From positions 7,240,017-7,304,016 of the forward strand of contig CM060469.1 of the NCBI GenBank assembly GCA_030544235.1: 64,000 nucleotides of DNA. Reading direction: 5' to 3'. Positions 38,901-51,300 of the stretch are shown here, one piece after another. A program made the position numbers and the translations under genes. The notes beneath the pieces are model-generated. The model was not told where the DNA came from, ran no database searches, and saw only the letters and a program-made list of their open reading frames with translations. The stretch comes from Lepturacanthus savala. Lineage: Eukaryota; Chordata; Actinopteri; Scombriformes; Trichiuridae. Every line of letters starts with the position of its first letter. The first letter of the stretch is position 1.

Positions 38901-41900
38901 AGACAGGCAGAGGCAGGACGAGAAACAAAGAGACAGAGTCAAGTAAAAAAAAAAGGTGGCTTGAGAACAAACAGAATCTCTCTACTGAGGGAAGACAGGA
39001 GTATTTAAGCCGCAGGATACACAGAGCATTTTCTTGGTGTCTGTGCGACTGCTAGTAAAGTTTCCACGGCCAAATACAGTAGATTGAAGAGGACCGCTGT
39101 CTGGGGAGAGGAATACTGACCTACAGTCTTCTGGCGGACAATATTCCTGGCCTTTTCCATACCCGGCGAGCCGGCGGTGGTGAGGCTCCGCTGCCTCATA
39201 GCTGCTGCCTGCCCTGGTTGATCCCTGCTCCAGCCTTTAGAGAAGGAACGATCCACAATCTGCCGCTGGCCTTCCGAACCTATCCCTACATAAACGAGAG
39301 AATGTCTCGTCATTACACATTCGCCAATGCTTATTTGTCTCTAATCTCTGGATATTATTCTATTGAAATATCGGTCACCTGCAGCTGTGCAAAACTGCAA
39401 AACATTAGATATCATACTGTGTAAACAGATTGTCATTCCCCTTGTAGCGTTGCAGTTGGGTCTGGGTTATACAATGTCAAAAACAGCTGGCTGCGTTTCA
39501 GAACCGCGATTAGAACGTCCTGCTTCTGACCAACCTTTGCCTTTATGCTTCTTCTGTTTTTGTTCACTGAGTTTGTCCAGAGGCAGCTCGTTCAGATCTA
39601 CGCTGTACAGGTTCCTGGCCAACACCTGAGACACCGAAACACAAACTGCTTTAACTAGAAGGTAAAAAAAGCAGATATAGATCATCATATCCTGAGAGAA
39701 TGGCAGGTTATTACATGGCAATACCATGGTGGTATCATGGTATTACAGTATGGGTCAGTGACAGATAATGGTTGGTGAGATGAGAAAGTCACAATGAACA
39801 GGTGCAACTAAAAAAGAATGGACACTTTTAAATATTTAATCCACCTATACATAAAACTAGTTGATAGCCATTAAAAAGCCTTTTTAAAGGGAGTTAAACT
39901 ATCTGGTACCAGGTTTTAGCATCATACATAGGCTGGTGGTGGAACGGCTGAGTGTCAACCGTTAGTTTCTGAGGAACTTTATCAGAAAGAGCAGTGACTC
40001 ATACACTACATTACCCAACATCCTCAAAAAAGAAAAAAACTGACAGCTGGCACTGCCTTTCTGTAGAAATTCAACGTGCTGGGGTTATGTTTAAGGTCAT
40101 TTGTTTGTTTTTTACACTAAACGTATACCATATAATATATAGCCCAGATATACACACTACAGTTCAAAGGTTTTAGAACATTTGTACATTTTTATTGAAA
40201 TTTAAGCAGTTTAATTCCAATGAAAACCTTATAGATTTATTAGACCCCTATATAACTGTATATATATATATATGACAGGAGCAAGTGTATTCATACTGTC
40301 CCATGTCTAAAAAACGCCACAGAGAAACATACACAGCCTGTATTCAGAAACTGTGCCTTAAAACAAGCAGTCATGACTTATGTGAAGTTGTGATGTCACT
40401 ACTATACAGTCACCAACACTCCCCTTTCACAGCCATTTAGAGAGGAAGAGAAGGAGAGTAAAACTATACTGAGATGATCTTTGCTACTTCAAATCTTGTT
40501 AGAGATGTCAAAATTCTGTAAAAAAAACAGGAAAGTGTATAATATGGGACATTTAAATGGTATAAAAATAATCAGTTAACTACCCGACCCCTCGTCTGTA
40601 TATCAGCATGGATGAAGCCTGATGTCTGGATCTTTTCTAGGACTAGAGCTCTAGATCTAAGCAGAACCCCATGATCTAGACCTAGTTAGTCAGGAGTTCA
40701 TCCTACAGCAACATAATCCACATCGTACCTAATAATACAGCTGTTATTTTCTCAACTACTAATGAGAGTATAGTAACTTCCATTACCTTGGTGAGGGTCT
40801 CCATAGTGAGCGACCACTCAGTCACCAGCTCCTCCCAGCAGGTAAGAGAGGAGAGGACAGAGAGGAGGTCGTCCCACAGCTCCCTGCTGATGTAGACGTT
40901 CAGGTTCCCCTTAATCCAGGCTACTATCAGTGTCTGTACAGAGAGGGATGGAATAAAAGAATAATACTGTGCATCACAACTCATTGTAGTATGTAGAAAA
41001 TAATTATGGTATACAGCATGTCATGAAGTGTTTTTATGATTCTTATGAACACATGCTCTTTACAATAAAACATGGTTGTGTATGCAGAGCTTCTATATAT
41101 GTTATATATATAGTGTATAGCTATATATGTAGTGTGATTTATAGAAATATCTCAATATTCTATTATATATATTCTATTATATAAATCTATTTATTTATTC
41201 ATTCATTTACAGTGTGTATACATTTACAGAATGATACATTTTAAATATTTAATCCATCTATATATAAAAATAATTGATAACGTGTTTTTTTTTTTTATTT
41301 TAGAATATATATTATATCTAGTACCAAGTTTTTAGGGTTTCGTTTAGCTATTGATAAACTTGGTCTGATTTTTGATTTATAGAAATATGTCAATATTATA
41401 TATATTTATATTTAAAACATATTTATTTATTCAGTCATTTACAGTTTGGCACAGCCCTGCTGTGATTCTGAACTTCCGTTCACTGTTTACTTATGCTGCA
41501 ATGTACCCTGGTGTGTGCTAATGTAAAATTTCACGGAGAAGCAGCGTTTAGTTCCTACGCTCTGCATATCTGGAACAAACTTCAGGTTCTGCTGCAACTC
41601 TTTTAAAATCACAGCTGCAGAGAAAATAACAAAAACATAAAAATACAGCAATACAATTTTGTATTGAAGAATATAATAACACTTTAGTCCAGAGTTTTCC
41701 TATCTATTGTGTTCTCCCACCACACAAATAACAGAATACTGTCCAAAACAAGTGTGTTTGCAACTCGTGAAAAATACAGCACATGTAATGGTACCTGAAA
41801 GATAGGTCCAGCCAATCTGCCTGACAGTGTGTTGTTCTTTTTTCCTGGGGGCATGATGGATGGAGGTCGTTTCATCACTGACTCGGTCACCCTCAGCAGG

Positions 41901-42284
41901 ACCAGTAAGATCTGCTCCCTGCAACCGCCAGAAAACAAGCAGATGTGATGGAAGCTCTAATGGCGTCGCACTGCTGAGATATATTTAGATTGCGTTTCAC
42001 GGTTTCATTTTATCTCCCAGTCCAAGAATTGTTTTTGCTAGCAGCTGTAGCTCTTTGTTTTTTACCATGTTTTCTGGTCCATGGTCTCGTGCATGACGAG
42101 GCTGCGGTAGATGTTTAAGACTCGCTTGCACATGTCCACATGCTCCTCTAAAAGGATCTTGATGTCGTTGGCCGGCTCCAGTAAGAAAACATTGGAGGAG
42201 TGGGTGATAAAAACCTGCAGAGGAGGAGGAGACAAGCCGTTGGGATGAGAAATGGGTCGGCCAACTCTTTCTCAAGCACAATTC

Positions 42285-42358
<74 letters not shown>

Positions 42359-45300
42359 TGTGTGGGGCTCATACCTGTAGTGTAGTCTGAACTCCAGCAT
42401 GAACACTGTATTCCAAAAGTTCACTGTCAATCGCCTTGTTCATTCCCTGAGGGGAAAACACACACATCATTTACACATAATTTCACACATAGTTATAATT
42501 ACCAGCCGATGACATCACCATCTCTTGTTTGCACTTGAGCCTAAGAATACGTCAAGACACATGAACCTCACATAGTTATTTTTTATACTCTTAGTGGTTA
42601 GAGGTCTGTTACTGCTCCTTGGTACCTGTTGCACCCGAGCAACATGAGGATGACTTTACAATAATCACAAATACACTCATAAAATGACTATTCTAGCTGC
42701 AAATGTCTGTTTTTTTTGGTGCAATAGCTACATAGGTGTATAGAGGCTCATATATATTAATATCAATATATTACCAGTTGATATTTCCTATTTAAGATGA
42801 TTCCTCACCTCATCGTCCTTGTCTCCGAGCTGAGAACCTGTATCCATACTGCTTGCTGTGGCTATGGGATAGGGCCCCTCCTCTGGCTCCTTCATGAACA
42901 CGGGCTTGTCCTCCATAGAGATCCACTCTTGGTAAACACGGACCACTTTCCGCATCGCTGCCGCTTCACACATGGGCAGGAGAAAGGCCTATGACAGTAG
43001 AAACAGATATACACGTGTATTATAACACGATAGTTCATAACATACAGCATATTATTTGATTTACAGAATCTTCTAATGGAAAACAGTGGTAAAAGACTGC
43101 AGAGCAATAATAATTAATAACATTGAATTATTTGTCATAAATCTCCATTTCCTATAAAGACACATAAATAATTTCCCCTTCACCTGTCTGAAGATCTCGG
43201 TGATGAAGTTGACGTTGGTTCTGGAGTTGGTCAGGACCCTCCTCACCACCTCCATGTCCGTCAGCTGCTCTTCGTCCATGGAGCAAAGCGAGGAGGAGCT
43301 CGGCTCCCTCTCGGTCAGCGTGGACGTGTTGGAGTGGCTCTGCTCGGGTTCGCTGCTGCTCCCCGGACCGCCGCAGATGCCCATGCCGCCTCCGCCCGGT
43401 CCCAAAGAGCAGCCGCTCCCTTCCAGGTGGCCGTCGGATCGAATGCCTCTTTCGCCGCTGTCGTCTGAGCTGCCTGCGGAACGAGCGACCAGACCGGCTG
43501 CTGCTCGCTGGAGAGTGTAGTTATACAGTGAGTTAAAAGAGTAAGTGGAAGTTTAGCCAGACCCCGCTAAAGGGTCAAATCAGGCCCACAAAAAAACAGA
43601 CCAGTTTCTATTTCTTCACAGAAATGTGAAGTCAGTGAACATTTTATAGGTATATAAAATGGCATATGGGTATTCACAGTTCTGATTTGTAAATGGTTTA
43701 TAAGGCAGGAGAAAAACTTTGCCCGCTTCTTAAAAACTAAACATTGTTCAACGAGTAAACATTTTTAATTGAAATGCATGAATATGGAATAACAGACAAT
43801 TGGAGGTTAATTAAGGTTTATATTTCTTTAGATAAAAAGGAGGGGCAGGAATTGTAGGTGTTTATTTTTAATGGTCCAGCCTATTAAAATCAAATTGCGC
43901 TGTATGTGGCCCATGAACAAAATTGAGTTTGACACCCTGATTTAGAGAAATACGTGAAAATATTTTCTTAAAGGAAAAGATTCCAATATTTAAAGCCAGG
44001 TGTCTAAATGAACACAGTTATACAAAGTCTGTCAGTCTTCCTCAATAATGCATTTAAATTTCATTTCTCATTTTTAATATCTTTTTTAATATTCTTGCTC
44101 AAATTTAGCCTATTGTTAAGATTCACTGTGTATCTATATGTAGTATATACAGGCTTACTGCATTGCTAATGCAGCTATCAGCATGTGGATGTTACCTTCT
44201 ATCCAATATTATCATTTTAATGCCAGTCTCAAATGAATCACATGCCTGAATGGTCTGATCAGAACTATACAACCCTGCTGTGAGGGAGTTCTCTCTATTT
44301 TATGGGATTAAAATGTAGCGTTAGGCTTCTGGCTTCCCAACTTGAGACGAGAGAAAAAGAGAGAAATCAGCGGCGGCCAAACAAAAACGCCTGACCAGAA
44401 AGTGGGAAAAAAAAAAAGCCAGGATGCACTAATGTGCACCCTGAACGACAGGCACACAGAGGCGGTTGGTGAACAGACAGACAGCCGGTAAAAAGTTCAG
44501 CGATAACTACTTGAACTGATTAAATTGAACGGCTGAAGCTTAATATTAGCTCCAGATATACTTTTTAAATACAGTTTTTCACAGGAAGACTGCGGATCCC
44601 CTATCACGTAAATTGGAAACGCGTTATGAAGGGCTCTTCTAAAGGTCAGTATAAACAAGAGCAATGATTACAGCGAGAAAAACCTGTTTCACTTTTCATT
44701 TGGGCCCCTGATTATCTCTTAAAACACATCATTTTGTCTAATCCCTCACTAACTTCTTTCTAATCTAATAGGTTTGTGGGAGGGTAAACCCTTTGAATAA
44801 GTTCCTTGTCTAAAAACAGGAACTCACATTTGACCGCTTCAGTAACATTATCTTTATAGTATGTGCAGCTTCTTGTTACTCAAACCACTACTTGTTATTG
44901 ATATGAATGTGTGTGTGTTACCTGTATGTTCTTGGGGACGTTCTCTCCCTCCGTCCCTGGGATGTGTGTTTGTGTGTTGGGTCGCGGCTCCAGCCAGAAG
45001 GAAACCAGCCAGCGGATGAAGATGACGCGGGCCTGAAGGAAACTCTCCTTGGTACAGTAGATCACTTCGCCACCATCCTGCTCCTTGCGCACCATGCTGT
45101 AGTACGGCTTGGAGCGCATTGGAGGCACATCTGGAAGGAGAGGGCATTGTCTTTTGGTGGTGCATGATAATAATGTTTCGTTTCTGGGTGCTTTAATATA
45201 ATGATTTACACTACAGATCAAACATTTTAGAACACACATTTTTATTGAAATTTAAGCAGTTTAATTCCAATGAATAGCCCTATGTATAATTTACTGTATA

Positions 45301-48300
45301 TATGACAGGAGAGAGTATTAATACTGTCACATGTTTCAAAAACGCTCAATCCAGAGAAACATACACAGCCTGTATTCAGAAACTGTGCCTTAAAACAAGC
45401 AGTCATGACTTATGTGAAGTTGTGATGTCACTACTACACAGTCAAGACCCACAGTCCTACAGTCAAACTATACTGAGATGATCTTTGATACTTAAAATGT
45501 CAAAATTCCATATAAAAAACAGGAACGTGTATAATATGGGACATTTAAATGGTACAAAAATAAGCAGTTTGAGATATCAACTTTCAGGATTAAAGTAATT
45601 GTTAACAACTTAGAGCTTTTCTGCAGTAATGGATTTAAATAAAGTGTGGAAAGTTGATCCAAACATTTAATTAACCCCCGTCTGTATATCAGCATGGATG
45701 AAGCCTGATGTCTGGGTCTTTTCTAGGACTAGAGCTAAGCAGAAGCCCATGATCTAGACCTGGTTAGTCGGGAGTTCATCCTACAGCAACATAATCCACA
45801 TCCTACCTCTGGACTGTCACATCATCATCTGTCAGATGAGACATTAAACTGTAAATTTCAATAAAAACTGAAAAATCAAGGTGTTCTAAAACGTTTTGGT
45901 GTACATTTCTTTTGCCACATTTCATCATTAAATCGCTCTTACAGTACACTAGTAGCAGCTCTTGTTGACTTCATTTCACTGACCTAATATGGGGCTGTAG
46001 AGGCTGGTTTCCATGGCAAAGTTAGGAAAGATGTGAGGAAGGTAAAACTTCCTGAAGTGACCGAAGAGGAAGTTGAACCCACGTTCGTGGTTGTCTTTAC
46101 AACGCCACTCAAGAGATTTGGCCTGGGGAGGGGAGGGAGACGCACACGGACACACAAGAGACAAACAGGCTCATGTTATAAAGAAGGGCGTTATGCACAC
46201 AACATAGGGTCAAGTGAAGAAGAGCGCCATTGTTCGAGAGGGAGAATGCACCACTGTGTGTGTGTGTGTGTGTGTGTGTGTGCACATGCACAAATGTGAT
46301 CGCGGCAAGAAGAGGAAACGAGAGCTGTGTCACTTAGGGAGGAAACTTGTATAAAAGGGTTAGTGATACTAGTCGGGGATTAAATAAAATAAATGAATGA
46401 TTAAACCTCTTTGACTGTGATAAAAATACCCACATGTTGAGGAAGGTGTCAGAGCATTCTCTACTGTGTGAAATATGTTGTGTTAGCGGTGTTAGTAGGA
46501 AATAATGATAATACCTGGTTTACCATATATTTCAGTAGTGCTTCTAGAAAATAGGCGGTGAGGTCTTCCTGGTTCTTGTCACCTGACTGGGGAGGAACCA
46601 GTGGGGTGATTTCTTCTGGGGTCACCTGAGCTGCAGGGGGGAAGGGGGGGGGATTACATTGAATACTGCAAAATACAGACCCTTTTGAAAAAAAATTGGA
46701 CTATCATGGAAAAGTTTCTTAACAATAAATGTATTTATTTGTTTGTTTTTACATAATTTGGGCTTCTAGCTGATAAAAACACATGAAAACTGGAATTTAA
46801 GAGGAAATTAGACTAAATTTTGCACGACACGAATGTTTTAAACCGAGTGTCACAGACTAATCATCTACTAAAGTCAAAGCACCTGCACAGGTTTCTCCAG
46901 GTGTCATTAAATTGCTTCGGTTTGGTTCAATTGTCCAAAGGATGGGTCACAATAGTTCATAGCTAAGGAGGCTGGCTGTTCACATCAATGCAAAATGTAG
47001 TGGAAGGGCAAAATGCGGCAGGAGAAGATGCAGCAGCCTTAGAGATGATCCAAGTATCTGGCAGACATCCAGAAAGAGTGGAATGAGGCGGGAGTCACAG
47101 CTTTAAAAAGGGGAGACGGACTACGACTGTCAGGTTCCTCGGGTCAAGCTGCTTCTGAGCTTGAGCCAACGTAGGGAGACTGACATATCGTTTAGAAAGT
47201 AGCATATTTTGATTGATTTGATCCTAATTTCTTTATTTTTCCTCTGCAAAACATGAGAAAGTATTCTATTGAATTCCTGTTTTCATGTTTTTTTAACTGG
47301 ACGCCCAAAATATATTAAAAAAATCACAAATAAATGCTTGAAATCGTTGGAATTGTGTCTAATTTATGAAAGTGTAACTTTTTTAATGGACTTTTGGAAA
47401 TAAATAAACTTTTACATCATATTCTAATTCCTTATAAAGGGTCTGTATGTTGTTAGAATATGAAAAAAACAAATCAACAACAGAATCATATCCATTGTGT
47501 CTGTGCGCGTTTCTTATCCTACGAACTCTCGGTTATGCTCAGCGATGGGTTGATCAGCGTGTCCAGGGTGCGTGGCGTCTCGTGGCAGAGCGGAGCCGGG
47601 AAGCCGGGGATCAAACAGGCGAACATGCACAGCTGCTCCTGCTCCGCGTTGCTCTGCAGCGCCTGCATCCACAGCAAGAACAGACGCACGCCTTCACGGC
47701 GGATCTAGACGACGAAGAGAATCCAAATCAGTATGGATGACTGGGCAGCAGGTAGCTAGTATTTTATTTTTCTCCAAGATGAAGACGACAAATTAGTAAG
47801 AGTTAACACAGAGCAGTACCTTTAGAGAGTTCCCTGTGTGCAACAGCTTCTTGAGGATCAGCCCTGAGAGAGAAAAACACGTCAAACATGGTCATTTAAA
47901 ACTATGATGGAAATTAGCCAGCTCCTATGTGTGGATTTCATTTGAAATGTGTTCTTTCTTTACTGATGGTAAAGTTTCACAACTGTTTTTCTCTTGACAT
48001 CACATTAAAACATCTACTATACGAGTGGCCAGAACTGGCTCAACCTGATCCACCGACACTGGGACAATCTGATCATCGAGGGTGGTTTAGCGGCTGTGTA
48101 GGTTTTCCGTCAGTGATGTTTTTAGGTTTTTTAACTGATCTGCGTGCCTCTACAAATGCCCATCGGGGACAAGCAAAGTTATTTTAATTAAATGGAATCG
48201 AGTTACCGATGCTGTGGAACTGCCATCGTCTCTGGATCCTCTCCGGTAGCAGCTGGAGGATTTTCTGAAGACGGAAAAAGAAGATCATTTATTTGGTCTC

Positions 48301-51300
48301 TCAATTCAGGCTGGAAAATGTTGCGAAAAATCTATTGCATTTCATTTATATGACATATCTTGTGTGATAACATTTAATTAGATTGTTAGAATTTTTAACA
48401 TATATCTTTGAATAATAATCCCTTCATCATATTGAATCTTATCAGATATAGAAAAATTTAACGGTGGGCAAAATATGCTTAAATTAGTAATTAGTCAGTA
48501 TAATTACTCACAAAAAAACACATTTCTTTTAACTAAAGTGCTCACTGGACTTGGGCTTTGCCCTGTTCTGAATTTGAAGAGGAATATGTGGAATGCAAAT
48601 GGAGGACAGCAACACACACACACACACACACACTCACTAGCTCTCTTTTATCTTATCCTGCTCTGAGGGTTGCTAAATGCCTGTGGTCTTAGGTTAAGGT
48701 CAACGTCAGCCGTGTTGAGGACCACTCTCGATAGTTGCAGCTCATGGAATCACAAACGCTGCAGCCATTTACTTTCACCTGATGTCAAAGCTCCATTTAG
48801 TAGCCACGCTGCAACTTCCATTAACTTGAAGGAGCAAAGCAGCACAAGTGAAAGCTTCGAATCCACAAAACCTTTCTCACGAACGACTTCTCGTTCCTAA
48901 ACTACACGAATCTATACTTCTGCTTTGTAGAAAGTAAATGCTGTGACCTCTCAACTGTATGTGGGAACTTCCTGTTAATAGTAAAGACGAGTATGATGCA
49001 GAGGACAAAACATTTTACTAACTTCATGAGGAATAATGAGAGCATGTGGAGAAGTAGATGTTTTTTTTAAAGTGGTGTGTTGCAAATGTCACGAATATTT
49101 GAATGTGCAGGTATGATCGGGAGCAATGCCTCAATTCCAATGCTACAATAAAGAGTATTCACAGTTATTTATTGATGGTAACAATTAGGGGTGGATTACA
49201 ATGTCTCTTTCTACAATGTGTTAATATATTATTGTGCTCCCCAATGATTCCCACCTATTAGTCACTATTGAAAGTCCACACTTACATTTTTTTTTTCAGA
49301 TTTTGTCCATTTTAACTAAAATTCTCAATATTTTATTACCTCAAAGATGAAGAGGATCGAGTCCAGCTCCTCCCTCTGAGACTTGTGACCTGAAAACGCC
49401 ACCATGACATGAATCTAACAGCAATGACTTTATTGTTTGTGATTGTTAACGCCGGCCAATCAGTGCTCATCTTATTATTTACCTCTTGACTTTAAACGCA
49501 GGTGAAACTTACCTTTTTGCTTGAGGCTGACCTCAATGGTGACAAAGTTCTCAAAGAAGACATAGTAGATATGGGAGTAGTTCACGTCGAAGAACTGCTT
49601 CAGCTCTGATGGCTCTGCGTTTTCTGCCGAATAAGAGGGGAAATAAAGTTGATAATGACCTAAAACACACTTGTGTGAAGAACACCAAGTGTGTAAAGTG
49701 TACACAAACGTGTCCCTCACATCAAATAGTCATTAAACTCCGAACACAAAACATGTTTCTTCAACTTGACCCCTATATCCCTTCGTCCATGTGACTGTGT
49801 GCAGTTTTTTTAATAGTCAGCCTATTAAAATAAAGGCCTATGTCATTTTTTCAGGTTTTTGGGGAAACAAATGCAGAGAATTATTATATCTATTAATCAT
49901 TTCAATCAATGAATGAATGACTGTGGACATACATAGAACGTTGTGTGTCAATTATGCAACATTAAAGCCTTTATGATAATAAACCTTATCACACACCAGT
50001 AGAAATTGATTCAAGAATGATGTTCATAGCTTCTTCTTTTTGCTTTTTGAAGCAGCCGCCATCATTAAATCGTTAAATCACCCGAGTCAAAGCTTTTCAT
50101 GCTTAATAATAAAAAACTTTGATGTAGGGAAAAAAAATGAAATGGCCTAATTAAAATAGCCATTATCGTCTGATCCTTTCAAATTAGGGTTAAGGTGATT
50201 TTACCAGATGTGGAAGCATCATGAAGAGAGGATTTAGAAATATTAATTAAATTATTAAACAATATATAACATTAAAGGCATAAAAGCCAACTTCACAATG
50301 ACATTCTTAGTCCAGAGGAAACGCATCTATAACAAGGAGGATAAACCCGTGTTTGTGAAGGTTTTTCATCACAGGAGGAAGCACATTTCAGTATCGTAAC
50401 CTCACCGCAGCGTCTGGCTGTCTAAATACTCGTGTCGTGTCAAGCTGCAGCAGGAAGGACTCACAGCCCGGTCACAGTTTAAGATAAGTGGAGTTTACCT
50501 TAACGTGCTCTGGTCTGAATCTCTGCCTCAACACCAGCAGATGTCATTAGGAAGGAGACGCACTGATTCAAACACTGAGATAAAAAAAACACTCACGCTG
50601 AGAATGCACCGACCGCCGTAGGCCAGGGTTAAACCAGAAAAAGAAGAAAAACACACAAGCGTGGACTATCTTAAGCAACACACACACATGGACGAGCGTC
50701 TGGTGATAAACTGTCCCTGGCTTTGTTTATATGATGTCCAAAAGCTCAACTCTGACACACACACTGTCTGTTCTGTGCCATCATAGCTGCCCTTGTAAGG
50801 TCTTCATGGCCGAGCTGAGTGGTTTTCTATATTTTCCCCTGGGGACTGACCTTTCTCGCCACTTTTTTTTTTTTTTGTTGCTGCACCGGCCATTTCTCGA
50901 GCCGGCGAGCTTTAACGACTTCCCTGGAAAAGCCCATCTAAAAATGATTTATCCGCCGGACACGAGCGTCGACAGAGCAGCATTAACTTGAAGTGTAGTT
51001 CAGAACGCAGACGAGTTGACAGCGTAATGACCACAGCTACACTTAACTCCTGTTTTAAGCAAACAAGTGAATTTCCTGCTTGAGTCAATACTATCCGAGG
51101 TAATTATCACCGTAGCAACAGAAAACGTTTGATTTCTGACCTTGTCAAATGATATTTCTGGCTTGTCCACACAATACTATCTCATTTCTAATACATCTAG
51201 ATTATTTAAAATCTGCAGAGAAACAGGTTGTGGTTCAGTTATTATGCTTTTACACAATAGGGTAAACTATTCTGCTTTTTTTGTTCGGTCATCAACAAAA

